From contig NZ_JAACJS010000015.1 of assembly GCF_009939005.1 (NCBI RefSeq), positions 374,325-438,324 on the forward strand: a stretch of 64,000 nt of DNA, read 5' to 3'. Positions 1-8,104 of the stretch are shown here, piece after piece. The DNA is from Sediminibacterium roseum (GTDB taxonomy: Bacteria; Bacteroidota; Bacteroidia; Chitinophagales; Chitinophagaceae). How positions within the stretch are numbered: the stretch's first letter is position 1; every line of letters starts with the position of its first letter. The notes beneath the pieces are model-generated. The model was not told where the DNA came from, ran no database searches, and was given only the letters and a program-made list of their open reading frames with translations. The position numbers and the translations under genes were made by a program.

Positions 1-635
1 CACTGAGCACCAATTCGCCTTTCTGGGAAGGAAGGGAAACAGGATACAAATCGTTCCGTACAAAAGTGTTTGACAAGTTTCCACGCACGGGCATCCCCGA
101 TTATTTTGAGAACATCGAAGCCTACGAGAGTTATGTGAACCTGCTGATCAAAACAAACTGCATAGACAATGCGAAGAAGATCTGGTGGGACCTGCGTGTT
201 CACCCCTTTTTCAACACGGTAGAATTCAGGATCTGCGATGTGCCGATGACGATCAACGAAACGATCACCATCGCCGCCCTGTTCCAGGCCATCAGCGCAA
301 AAATCTACAAGCTGCGTAACCAGAACCTCAACTTCATGATCTATTCACGCTCCCTGATCAATGAAAACAAATGGCGCGCGAGCCGTTATGGCATAGACGG
401 AACACTGATCGATTTCGGTAAAGAAACCGAAGTGAATACCCGGGCGCTCATTTACGAACTGCTCGATTTCGTAGACGATGTGGTGGATGAACTCGGAAGC
501 CGGCACATCATCAACTACGTGGCCAAGATCTTCGAAACAGGTACCGGCGCAGACAGGCAACTGGAGGTTTTCAAAAGAACAGGGAGCCTGGTAAACGTGG
601 TGGATTATATTCACGACCAGTTCCTGGTGGTGTAA
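1..635 (+). CDS. Carboxylate-amine ligase / glutamate-cysteine ligase type 2, C-terminal part (partial)
   Basis: The open frame runs in from the left edge (frame starting at base 3) and the last 210 residues are present. It begins with STNSPFWEGRETGYKSFRT, the segment typical of the GCS2/YbdK family, in which an SPFWxGxxTGxxSxR stretch follows the active-site region. The family forms gamma-glutamyl or related amide bonds with ATP. The tail resembles the helical C-terminus of the family and ends in HDQFLVV. The internal GTG at 66 is probably not the start, because homology continues upstream of it. The substrate cannot be told from this fragment. Family assignment comes from recalled motif similarity. 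Confidence 0.75.
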   Translation, partial: LSTNSPFWEGRETGYKSFRTKVFDKFPRTGIPDYFENIEAYESYVNLLIKTNCIDNAKKIWWDLRVHPFFNTVEFRICDVPMTINETITIAALFQAISAKIYKLRNQNLNFMIYSRSLINENKWRASRYGIDGTLIDFGKETEVNTRALIYELLDFVDDVVDELGSRHIINYVAKIFETGTGADRQLEVFKRTGSLVNVVDYIHDQFLVV

Positions 636-853
636 GAGTTCAGTCCCCGGCCTTTTAATTAAATAAACATCACATACATTAGTAATTAAAATAGAGCCCC
701 GTTTGAGAAAAGTTGCTGGTTCGTGCCAGATCCGAAAAGCACCAAAGGCCCCGGTTACCGGCCCGGCTAAAAAATAACAGGCTTTTTGAGATCACAGGGC
801 AACGGAGTAACTTGCTGCGGTATCTATCTATTGCCTAAACTAATACACTCACT

Positions 854-1393
854 TTGAGCGAAGAGTACGAATTGATCAAGGGCTGCATCAACAAAGATGC
901 CAGGTGCCAGCGCATGCTGTTTGACCGGTATGCCGGCAAGATGATGGGCGTTTGCCTGCGCTATGCCAATGATGGTATGGAAGCAGAAGACATGTTGCAG
1001 GATGCCTTTATCAAAGTTTTTCAATACATCGGCCAGTTCAAGTTTGAGGGCGCTTTCGAGGGATGGATACGCAGGATCGTGGTTAACACCGCCATCCGCC
1101 ACCTGGAGCGGAAAAAACTCCATTTTAAAGACATAGACGACAACAGCCAGCACGCACCGCAGATAGACGCACAGGCCTATACGCACCTGGGCGAGGCAGA
1201 CCTGATGAGGCTCATCAGCGGGTTACCGGATGGATACCGTCTCGTGTTCAACCTCAATGCGATCGAGGGTTACAGCCATGAGGAGATCGCCGTGATGCTG
1301 AACATACAACCCGGCACCAGCCGCAGCCAATTGGTAAAGGCGCGGAAGATGCTGCAACAACAAATCCTACAATTGCAAAAAGTTGCTGTATAG
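854..1393 (+). CDS. ECF-type RNA polymerase sigma factor
   Basis: 179 residues with the two-domain ECF layout. Region 2 lies at about residues 20-80 (LFDRYAGKMMGVCLRY, then EAEDMLQDAFIKVFQYIGQF and a WIRRIVVNTAI stretch). Region 4 lies at about 120-170 (LPDGYRLVFNLNAIEGYSHE with the helix-turn-helix EEIAVMLNIQPGTSRSQLVK). The start is TTG at 854, because an in-frame stop at 836 excludes anything further upstream; the TTG sits inside a promoter-like CACTTTGAG, so the true start could be internal. The stop codon is one base short of the ATG of the next gene, whose N-terminus looks like a sigma-binding region. Probably the first gene of a three-gene envelope-response operon. Confidence 0.9.
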   Translation: MSEEYELIKGCINKDARCQRMLFDRYAGKMMGVCLRYANDGMEAEDMLQDAFIKVFQYIGQFKFEGAFEGWIRRIVVNTAIRHLERKKLHFKDIDDNSQHAPQIDAQAYTHLGEADLMRLISGLPDGYRLVFNLNAIEGYSHEEIAVMLNIQPGTSRSQLVKARKMLQQQILQLQKVAV

Positions 1394-1394
1394 A

Positions 1395-3242
1395 ATGAAC
1401 GATAGCCAATTTGATGATTTCGTCAACGACAAACTCAATGAGTATGCGGCGCCCGTGCCCGCAGGCCTTTGGGAGAAAGTGGCGGAGGGTCAGTTCGACC
1501 AGTTCATCGGCGGCAAACTTCAAAACCATATCGCACCCGTTCCCGAAGGTTTGTATGAGAAAATAGCAGATGCGCAGTTCGACCAGTTCATTGGCAACTC
1601 GCTCAAGGACCATACGGCCGCCGTTCCGCAGGGATTGTTTGAAAAGATCACGGACGGGCAATTCGATTCCTTTATCGCAGACAAATTACAGCCTGCCGAA
1701 GCGCCTGTTCCGGGAGGTTTGTGGGACAAGGTGGCTGATGGCCAGTTCGACTCTTTTGTTTCAGGCAAACTCAGGGATGCAGAAGCGCCCGTACCTGCCG
1801 GCCTTTGGGAAAAAGTAAAACCGGAAGACGACGAAGACGACCGCGTTGCCTTCTGGTGGTTCCGTTATCCGGCTGCTGCCGTACTGATCCTGGCCTTGTT
1901 GACAGCCGGGGCGGTGGGCTCTTATTTTTTCTTCTCCGGTAAAAAACAAAACGCGGATCCAACACTGGTTCAGTCTGCAAACAAAAGCACAAGTGAACCA
2001 TCCCCGCCGGATCGACCAGCTAACAATAACACGGTTGCCGTTCCGCCTGTTGCAAATCCGGGGCAGTCTTCGGTAGAAAACAATGTCCACCCTGCTGTTC
2101 CATCCAACCGCTCAGCGGCAGAAAGTACATCGAGGGTGAACAACGACCTGGACCAACCGGGTCAAAACAACAATACAAAGGGTAATACAGAAAATACCGC
2201 AGGCCATTCCATAACAATTCCCAACTCCCCCACCGGTTTGCGTTTTGCGCCTCCTGTGAACAAGGCCGGAGCGATTTCTGCCAATCCCAACGAAGTGCTG
2301 GCGAATATCCAAAGCAGTATCACGAAAAACGAAGGAACGGCGGTTGCGGGCAATGAAAACAAGTATGACCCCGTTATCGAACCTTATCAACCCGGCTATA
2401 CCGAAGCATCCATCATTTCGAGGGCAAAATTCAGCCTGGCCGATCTTTCCAATAAGCAATTGTTTGCGGGCAACCACAAGTTTAAAAGCGTGATCATTTG
2501 TCCTTCGGACAAAGGCATCAACACCGACTGGTACCTTGAAACCTACCTATCGCCTGATATCGCTTTCAAATCCGTAAGCAATGTATCTGCATCTCCCACT
2601 TATATGCTGAAGAAAGACAGCGCAGAACGTTCGCGTATCGGGTATACCGCGGGCATTCGCCTGGTAAAACCGATCACCGATAATATTTTACTGAAAGCGG
2701 GTTTGCAATATTCGCAGGGCAACGAACAATATGTTTACCGCACGGAGAACGAAGTAAAAACGACTACGGTGGTAACCGTCCGCACCATCATAAGAGCGCC
2801 GGGAGATACGGTGATCGTGAACGACACGAGCATCCTGCAGACAGCCGGCTTCAAAACCAACACCGTTAAGAACCGTTACCGCAGCTTCGATATTCCGGTT
2901 ACGGTAGGTTACCAGTTTGGGGACGAGGACCTGAAGATCGGCATCAACGCCGGCGTTGTGTTCAACATTACTTCGTGGTACCAGGGAATGGTGCTCGACA
3001 GTACGCTCGCCAATGTGCCGCTGAACAAGAATGGCAATGGCATTTACCGGTCGAACATCGGCCTGGGTTTGACCGGCAGCGTAAGCATTGTAAAAAGGCT
3101 GAGCGACGACCTTCACCTATTTGCCGAACCGTATTTCAGGTATAATTTGTCGGACATGAGTACCGCTCAATCGGGTTTTAAACAGCGCGTGAGTGTAGGC
3201 GGGTTACAGCTGGGTTTGCGGTTCAATTTAAACAGGAAATAG
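1395..3242 (+). CDS. Membrane protein with five tandem anti-sigma-like repeats, one TM helix and a C-terminal barrel-like domain
   Basis: 615 residues from the ATG at 1395, just after the sigma-factor stop; a TTG 12 bases upstream is in frame but less likely. Residues 1-144 are five copies of a 28-residue unit of the form QFDxFIxxKLxxxxAPVPxGLWEKVxxG. Single copies of a similar motif open many Bacteroidota anti-sigma-like proteins. An acidic patch (PEDDEDD) precedes one hydrophobic helix at about 151-175. Residues about 180-340 are a low-complexity N/P/S/T linker. The rest has alternating beta strands ending in GGLQLGLRFNLNRK, like a small outer-membrane barrel domain. Inferred role: a sigma regulator bridging cytoplasm and periplasm. 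The exact family is not recognised. Confidence 0.75.
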   Translation: MNDSQFDDFVNDKLNEYAAPVPAGLWEKVAEGQFDQFIGGKLQNHIAPVPEGLYEKIADAQFDQFIGNSLKDHTAAVPQGLFEKITDGQFDSFIADKLQPAEAPVPGGLWDKVADGQFDSFVSGKLRDAEAPVPAGLWEKVKPEDDEDDRVAFWWFRYPAAAVLILALLTAGAVGSYFFFSGKKQNADPTLVQSANKSTSEPSPPDRPANNNTVAVPPVANPGQSSVENNVHPAVPSNRSAAESTSRVNNDLDQPGQNNNTKGNTENTAGHSITIPNSPTGLRFAPPVNKAGAISANPNEVLANIQSSITKNEGTAVAGNENKYDPVIEPYQPGYTEASIISRAKFSLADLSNKQLFAGNHKFKSVIICPSDKGINTDWYLETYLSPDIAFKSVSNVSASPTYMLKKDSAERSRIGYTAGIRLVKPITDNILLKAGLQYSQGNEQYVYRTENEVKTTTVVTVRTIIRAPGDTVIVNDTSILQTAGFKTNTVKNRYRSFDIPVTVGYQFGDEDLKIGINAGVVFNITSWYQGMVLDSTLANVPLNKNGNGIYRSNIGLGLTGSVSIVKRLSDDLHLFAEPYFRYNLSDMSTAQSGFKQRVSVGGLQLGLRFNLNRK

Positions 3243-3290
3243 CAGGCAACGGAAAGTGTTGAGCCTGTATCTAATAAGCAGTACCGTTTT

Positions 3291-4307
3291 ATGAAGAAAC
3301 TATTTTTTATCACCGCTTGTTTGCTCACGTTGCTGTTCACATCGTGCAACAAAGAACTGTCTGATAATTTCACGGTTTACCCCAACAGCCCGCTCAACGA
3401 TACCGTATGGGTGAGGCATGTTGGCATTACCGCAGCGGTGAACGACCTCTTCGACCTGCTCGCACCGAACCTTATCATAGACTCGTTCAACGCAACCACC
3501 GGGGCCAGCCTTCATTACGGCGATACGCTTGATGTTGAGTTCAAACCCAATTCATGCACGGCGCCGGGGGCATCAGCCCCGTCGGCGGGACAGGTAAAAC
3601 TCGAGGTGATCCTGCTCAAATCGAAAGGCGATTTCATTAAATTCTTCAAACCCACCACAACAGAGAATGGAAGTATACTGCAGAGTGGCGGCGGGCTGTT
3701 CATTCGTGTTACAAAAGAGGGAAAGGAGCTTTCACTTGTACAGGGCAATACCGTTAAAGTACGGTTTCTCGACACAGACAGCGCCAAGGTAAAAATGCAG
3801 GGCTTTTATGGAAAGGAAAGCAACCCTGTTCTCGTCAAAGGCATCGATACCTCGTTCAGCTGGGTGCGCGATACAGACACTACGGCGCTCAACACATGGA
3901 ACAAGCCCAGCACCAACCCGCTGATCCCGTCGTTCTATGGCTATGAAATGAATTCGAAGAACCTGCGCTGGATCTCCGCGGAGCGTTATATAGACAGTAC
4001 CGTTCCAAGGACAAAGGTAACCGCTGTTCTATCACCCAATTTTACCAACAAGAATACAGCTGTATTTGCCGTGTTTGCCAACCAGAAAACGGTGGTGAAC
4101 ATGCATGGGGATTTCCCGTCGCGTTCTTTTTATGCAGAAAACATCCCCAAAGGCATTGCCGTAAAGCTTATATCCATTTCCAAGATTGGGGGCGATTTTT
4201 ACCTGGGCATAGAAAATGTTGGCAGCGTGGCCACTGTTACGCACCACACGTTGAAACCGGAGAAGAAAAGCCTGAAGGATATTGTTGCTTACCTGAACAC
4301 GCTGTAA
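3291..4307 (+). CDS. Secreted lipoprotein of unknown function
   Basis: 338 residues. The N-terminus MKKLFFITACLLTLLFTSC is a lipoprotein signal peptide with the lipobox Cys at residue 19, followed by N-K-E, so the protein is likely lipid-anchored in the outer membrane or periplasm. The mature part is mostly beta-strand-like, and no known domain was recognised. It starts 48 bases after the membrane protein and probably belongs to the same sigma-led operon, whose C-terminal barrel it might partner (inference). It ends four bases before the stop of the convergent minus-strand gene, so the two 3' ends practically touch. Confidence 0.7.
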   Translation: MKKLFFITACLLTLLFTSCNKELSDNFTVYPNSPLNDTVWVRHVGITAAVNDLFDLLAPNLIIDSFNATTGASLHYGDTLDVEFKPNSCTAPGASAPSAGQVKLEVILLKSKGDFIKFFKPTTTENGSILQSGGGLFIRVTKEGKELSLVQGNTVKVRFLDTDSAKVKMQGFYGKESNPVLVKGIDTSFSWVRDTDTTALNTWNKPSTNPLIPSFYGYEMNSKNLRWISAERYIDSTVPRTKVTAVLSPNFTNKNTAVFAVFANQKTVVNMHGDFPSRSFYAENIPKGIAVKLISISKIGGDFYLGIENVGSVATVTHHTLKPEKKSLKDIVAYLNTL

Positions 4308-4311
4308 ACGC

Positions 4312-5241
4312 CTATCTTTTAAAGTCGAACAAAGTTGCTGTAAATACGCCTCTTTCCCTTTTCTTAAAGATCACATCCCAGTCTCCGCGGTAACGCAGGA
4401 TCTTTGGAACGGTAAGGCCCTGGAACTTGGTCATTTCTACTTCCATGCTCACATCAAAATCGTATACACCGGCCTTGTAGCTGAGCGAGTAGTTGCGTGC
4501 GAGCACTTCAAGCGTTTTCATATCGAACCAGGTAACCATCTGGTCAACCACGATCCTGTCGCTTTTTGTATTTTCTTCTTTTGGCGTGATGGAAAACAGG
4601 TAGGTGGGTGTGCCGTGGAACTCTACCACATCCAGTTTATAATCGTACAGTTTGTGTGCGCTCTCATCATAGAGATCCAGTTTGTTGCCGATGAGGGGGA
4701 TGCCGGGAATTTTTTTTCCTGGGTTGAAGAACAGCATTTTCAGTTGCTCCTTGTGTTTTTCCATCCCGCTCTTATCGCTCAGTGTCATGGTGCGGCCTTT
4801 TACAATGTTGTTTTCGCCGCAGATTTTCCCTTTGGTGAAGAAGAGCCCCGCATACAGTTCGGGTGTTATGTAGTTGAAGTCTTTCTTTTTATCGTAAAAA
4901 TCGCCAAACACTTTTTCTTCCAGCACATCCATTGTGCGGCAGCCATCCACATGGTTCTGCCTTGTTTTGCTGAACAGGGACGCTTTAACGGCGCCTTTTT
5001 TGTCTTTCATCTGAATATCGTTGAAAGACGTGAAGCCAAGGATACGCAGGTTTCGGAAAGCTTTGTAGAAAGTAGTGTCTTCCTTGATCTGCGTGAGCAG
5101 TGTTTTGTAATTGAAATTATTACGCACGATCACTTCGCTCAATGTGAACCTGTGTTCATCGATGATCACGGTCGTATCTTTATTCTGCGGGAAAGCGTGC
5201 GCCGATAACAACAGGCACGCCACAACGATTGCACATTTCAT
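4312..5241 (-). CDS. Secreted hypothetical protein
   Basis: 309 residues with a signal peptide (MKCAIVVACLLLSAHAFPQ, cleavage probably after AFPQ) and a mixed alpha/beta mature domain without a cysteine lipobox. It contains LSEVIVRNNFNYKTLLTQI, reminiscent of the segment after carboxypeptidase-regulatory-like domains in Bacteroidota surface proteins, but that domain itself is absent. No family was recognised. The start codon overlaps the stop codon of def by one base (TAATG), so it is translationally coupled to def and the last gene of the minus-strand run ubiA-ruvX-def. Likely periplasmic (from the signal peptide). Confidence 0.65.
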   Translation of the reverse strand: MKCAIVVACLLLSAHAFPQNKDTTVIIDEHRFTLSEVIVRNNFNYKTLLTQIKEDTTFYKAFRNLRILGFTSFNDIQMKDKKGAVKASLFSKTRQNHVDGCRTMDVLEEKVFGDFYDKKKDFNYITPELYAGLFFTKGKICGENNIVKGRTMTLSDKSGMEKHKEQLKMLFFNPGKKIPGIPLIGNKLDLYDESAHKLYDYKLDVVEFHGTPTYLFSITPKEENTKSDRIVVDQMVTWFDMKTLEVLARNYSLSYKAGVYDFDVSMEVEMTKFQGLTVPKILRYRGDWDVIFKKRERGVFTATLFDFKR

Positions 5242-5819
5242 TATTTGGGAAATATCATTTTGTAATCGATCTTCACTTTGCCTTTGCTGATGTCGTTCAG
5301 TTTCCCCTGCAACATTTTCCTGCGCAGCGGTTTCAGGTAATCGATGAACAGCTTGCCTTCGATGTGGTCGTACTCATGCAATATCACACGCGCGGTAATG
5401 CCGTTGAATGTTTTGGTGTGCGGTTCAAAGTTTTCGTCTACATACTGCAGCGTAACGCTCTCTGCGCGCATCACGTCTTCCCTGATCTTGGGTATGCTCA
5501 GGCAGCCTTCGTTGTAGGCCCATTCCTCTCCATCCAGCGACAATACATGGGCATTGATGAATGCCTGCTTAACACCGGGCGCATCGGGGTATACGCCTTT
5601 TTCATCGTCTTCAAGGTTTTCGAAGATCTGCAGGCTGTCGATCACAAACAAACGGATGTCTTTGTTGATCTGCGGGGCGGCCAGTCCTACCCCGTTGCTC
5701 GCATACATGGTTTCCCACATATCATCGATCAATGTTTTCAGTCCTGGATAGTCTGGTGTAATATCCTGGCTCACCTTGCGTAAAACTGCTGCGCCATAGG
5801 CAACAATGGGAAATATCAT
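5241..5819 (-). CDS. def: Peptide deformylase
   Basis: 192 residues from ATG at 5819 (MIFPIVAYGAAVLRKVSQ); a longer frame upstream has no family similarity. The enzyme removes the formyl group from the initiator methionine of nascent proteins using a bound metal. All three family motifs are visible: GVGLAAPQI (motif 1), EGCLSIP with the metal-binding Cys (motif 2), and HEYDHIEG with two metal-binding His and the catalytic Glu (motif 3, usually HExDHLxG). Length fits the family. It lies about 150 bases after ruvX on the same strand and overlaps the next gene by one base. Confidence 0.95.
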   Translation of the reverse strand: MIFPIVAYGAAVLRKVSQDITPDYPGLKTLIDDMWETMYASNGVGLAAPQINKDIRLFVIDSLQIFENLEDDEKGVYPDAPGVKQAFINAHVLSLDGEEWAYNEGCLSIPKIREDVMRAESVTLQYVDENFEPHTKTFNGITARVILHEYDHIEGKLFIDYLKPLRRKMLQGKLNDISKGKVKIDYKMIFPK

Positions 5820-5975
5820 GCGTTTGATTTGAGCCGCGAAAATACGCCATAGCCGTGAGTTTTGAGCGGCCAGTTTTACGCTTCGGGCCCGAAGCGCCAA
5901 GGTTTGCCTCAGTAAGAGGAAGGGCGAAATTATTTTTAACAAACCAGTTCATTCAAAAGTGCCGGGCAGGTAATA

Positions 5976-6386
5976 TCAGCGCTGCTGCAGGAACTCCTGC
6001 AACATCATTGTTGCCGCGATCATATCAACATTGCCCTTTACGCGGCGGTCTTTTTTCTTCATGCCCATTTCTACCATGGCGCGGGAGGCGAGTTTGGAGG
6101 TGTAGCGCTCGTCTACTTTCCGGATGGGTATGGCAGGGAACTCTTTCTGTAATTTAATGATGGCCGCTCGTACCAACGGCGTTGCATGTGTATCCGTATC
6201 ATCAAGATTGAGCGGCTCGCCGATCAGGATGAGCTCCACCTGTTCTTCCTGGAAATATTTTTTGAGGAACGGGATGAGTTCCTTGGTTTCGATGGTGGTT
6301 AACGAAGTGGCGATGATCTGCAAAGGATCAGTAACGGCCAGCCCCGTCCGTTTTCCACCATAATCTATGCAGATGATCCTTGCCAT
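5976..6386 (-). CDS. ruvX: Holliday junction resolvase-like protein YqgF/RuvX
   Basis: 136 residues with an RNase H-like fold. It begins ARIICIDYGGKRTGLAVTD, the first acidic strand of the family (GIDYGxKRxGxA), continues with LILIGEPLNLDD (family GLPLNMDG position) and VDERYTSKLA (VDERxTT/S), and ends with a KGNVDMIAATMMLQEFL helix carrying the third acidic residue. YqgF proteins act in 16S rRNA 5' end maturation and possibly recombination. It sits 34 bases after the UbiA gene and upstream of def, in a housekeeping run on the minus strand. Confidence 0.93.
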   Translation of the reverse strand: MARIICIDYGGKRTGLAVTDPLQIIATSLTTIETKELIPFLKKYFQEEQVELILIGEPLNLDDTDTHATPLVRAAIIKLQKEFPAIPIRKVDERYTSKLASRAMVEMGMKKKDRRVKGNVDMIAATMMLQEFLQQR

Positions 6387-6420
6387 TGTTTAGCTGTTTG
6401 TTTGTGATTTGTAATTACGA

Positions 6421-7377
6421 TCAACTCCAGTTCCCTACCCAAACATCTGCGATCACCAATACGCCGAATACCACGCTGGCGATGCCGTTTGCCGTCATAA
6501 AAGCGATGTTTACCCGTGACAGGTCGTTTGGTTTTACAATGGAATGCTGGTAGATGAGCATGCCGATGAATACCGCGATCCCTATCCAATACAAAAAATG
6601 AAAATGGCCATACACGCCCGCCGCGATCACGCAGGCGGCGCTCAGTACGTGCAGCAGTTCCGATACACGCAGCGCCCTTGGTTTTCCCAATACGGCGGGT
6701 ATTGAATAGAGGTGTTGCGACTGGTCGAACTCGATATCCTGCAAGGCATAAATAATATCGAACCCACTTACCCAAAAGATCACGGCCAGTGAGAAGAGGA
6801 TGGGCAGCCATGCAAAAACACCCGTTACCGCAATGTAGGCGCCGATGGGCGCGAACGACAATCCCAATCCCAATACCAGGTGGCAAAGCGCGGTAAAGCG
6901 TTTTGTATAGCTGTAGAACAGGATCACGAACAAGGCAACGGCCGACAAATAAAAACACGCCGTATTGAGCAGGTACGCGGCCACAACAAACACGATGCAG
7001 TTCAGGATCACGAAACGCAATGCGCTGTTTGCTGAAATTATGCCCGCAGGTATTTCGCGGATGGCGGTGCGTGGGTTTTTGGCGTCGAAACTCCTGTCGA
7101 GGTAACGGTTAAACGCCATTGCAGCGCTCCGTGCCGTTACCATACAAACCAGCACCAGCAATAATTTGACAAGTATCTCCTGCCAGGTAGGACCCAACGT
7201 TACGTGCCAGCCCCCGGTCTCCGCAGAATGGCCGGCCGCCCCCGCTATCGTTGGGTTGAAGTTTCCCGGCGGGCGAAAAGTTGCCACCCCCAACACAAAC
7301 CCGATCATCGCAAAAGGCAATGCAAAAATGGTGTGGGAGAATTTGACGAGACTTAAATATTTCTTTACTGTCGACAT
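6421..7377 (-). CDS. UbiA-family polyprenyltransferase (menaquinone pathway candidate)
   Basis: 318 residues with about eight hydrophobic helices. Two Asp-rich motifs typical of UbiA enzymes are visible: NRYLDRSFDAKNPRT in the first half and DIIYALQDIEFDQ in the second; they bind Mg-diphosphate of the prenyl donor. The ALQDxxFD form matches the 4-hydroxybenzoate prenyltransferase-like branch that, in quinone-poor Bacteroidota, may act in the futalosine menaquinone route as MqnP (family knowledge; not proven here). An extra loop rich in Gly/Pro lies between helices 1 and 2. Its start abuts an AT-rich hairpin array at 7381-7495. First gene of the ubiA-ruvX-def run. Confidence 0.88.
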   Translation of the reverse strand: MSTVKKYLSLVKFSHTIFALPFAMIGFVLGVATFRPPGNFNPTIAGAAGHSAETGGWHVTLGPTWQEILVKLLLVLVCMVTARSAAMAFNRYLDRSFDAKNPRTAIREIPAGIISANSALRFVILNCIVFVVAAYLLNTACFYLSAVALFVILFYSYTKRFTALCHLVLGLGLSFAPIGAYIAVTGVFAWLPILFSLAVIFWVSGFDIIYALQDIEFDQSQHLYSIPAVLGKPRALRVSELLHVLSAACVIAAGVYGHFHFLYWIGIAVFIGMLIYQHSIVKPNDLSRVNIAFMTANGIASVVFGVLVIADVWVGNWS

Positions 7378-7380
7378 AAC

Positions 7381-7495
7381 AATTTAATTAGGAATTAGTA
7401 ATTAGGAATTAAGAATTTAGATTGCCAAAGTTGTACGGCCGATTACGGGTTTATGTTTTCAATTCTTAATTCCTAATTCGTAATGCTTAATTTTT
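7381..7495. repeat. AT-rich inverted array (AATTAGGAATTA type) a
   Basis: The left arm at 7381-7418 is repeated TTAGGAATTA/TTAGTAATTA units. The right arm at 7461-7495 is the reverse complement in degenerate form (AATTCTTAATTCCTAATTCG). About 42 bases of ordinary sequence lie between them, so a long imperfect hairpin can form. The right arm overlaps the last codons and stop of the SpoU-type gene. The same units recur at 9698 and 38852. Confidence 0.8.
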
Positions 7496-8009
7496 CCCTT
7501 ACCATTTCCCACAAAACAATCCCTGCTGCAACAGAAATGTTCAAGGAATGTTTCATTCCCAGCTGAGGGATCTCTATGCAGCCATCGCATAGGCTGATCA
7601 CTTCTTCGTCTACTCCTTCCACTTCGTTCCCGAAAACGATGGCTGTTTTTTCGTTGCCCTGTTTGAATTTTTGCAGTGAAATGCTTTTTTCCACCTGTTC
7701 TATTGCATAAATTTTGTAACCGTTTTGCCTGAGCGCCTGAACGGCTTCCACGGTTGTGGGATAATACAGCCAGTCTACGGTTTCGGTTGCCCCGAGCGCT
7801 GTTTTATGGATATCGCGGTGCGGGGGCTGCGGGGTATAGCCGCAGAGGCAGATGCCTTCGGCAAGAAAAGCATCGGCGGTACGGAACACGCTGCCGACGT
7901 TGTGCATGCTGCGGATATTGTCTAGTACGATCATCACCGGGTTCTTCCCGGCCTGCTTGAATTCATCCACCGACATCCTGCCCAGCTCCTCCATTGTCAG
8001 TTTTCGCAT
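7473..8009 (-). CDS. SpoU/TrmH-family RNA 2'-O-methyltransferase
   Basis: 178 residues, SPOUT fold. Three family motifs are visible: NIRSMHNVGSVFRTADAF (motif 1, with the catalytic-region Asn and Arg), IVFGNEVEGVDEEV (motif 2) and IEIPQLGMKHSLNISVAAG (motif 3), which together form the trefoil-knot SAM site. No N-terminal substrate-binding domain is present, as in short TrmH-like proteins, so the RNA target (tRNA or rRNA) is unknown. The last residues (SITN) and stop are encoded within an AT-rich repeat arm. Upstream, TACCTTCG lies close to the start and may be a -7 element (one mismatch to TAnnTTTG). Confidence 0.9.
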   Translation of the reverse strand: MRKLTMEELGRMSVDEFKQAGKNPVMIVLDNIRSMHNVGSVFRTADAFLAEGICLCGYTPQPPHRDIHKTALGATETVDWLYYPTTVEAVQALRQNGYKIYAIEQVEKSISLQKFKQGNEKTAIVFGNEVEGVDEEVISLCDGCIEIPQLGMKHSLNISVAAGIVLWEMVREKLSITN

Positions 8010-8104
8010 GGTGCGAAGGTAAACTCATCCACTCATAAAATCCGCACGGCAGATTGGGTCAAATTGATTATTTTGTCGATTCCAAAAACCAAATTACCAC
8101 ACAC

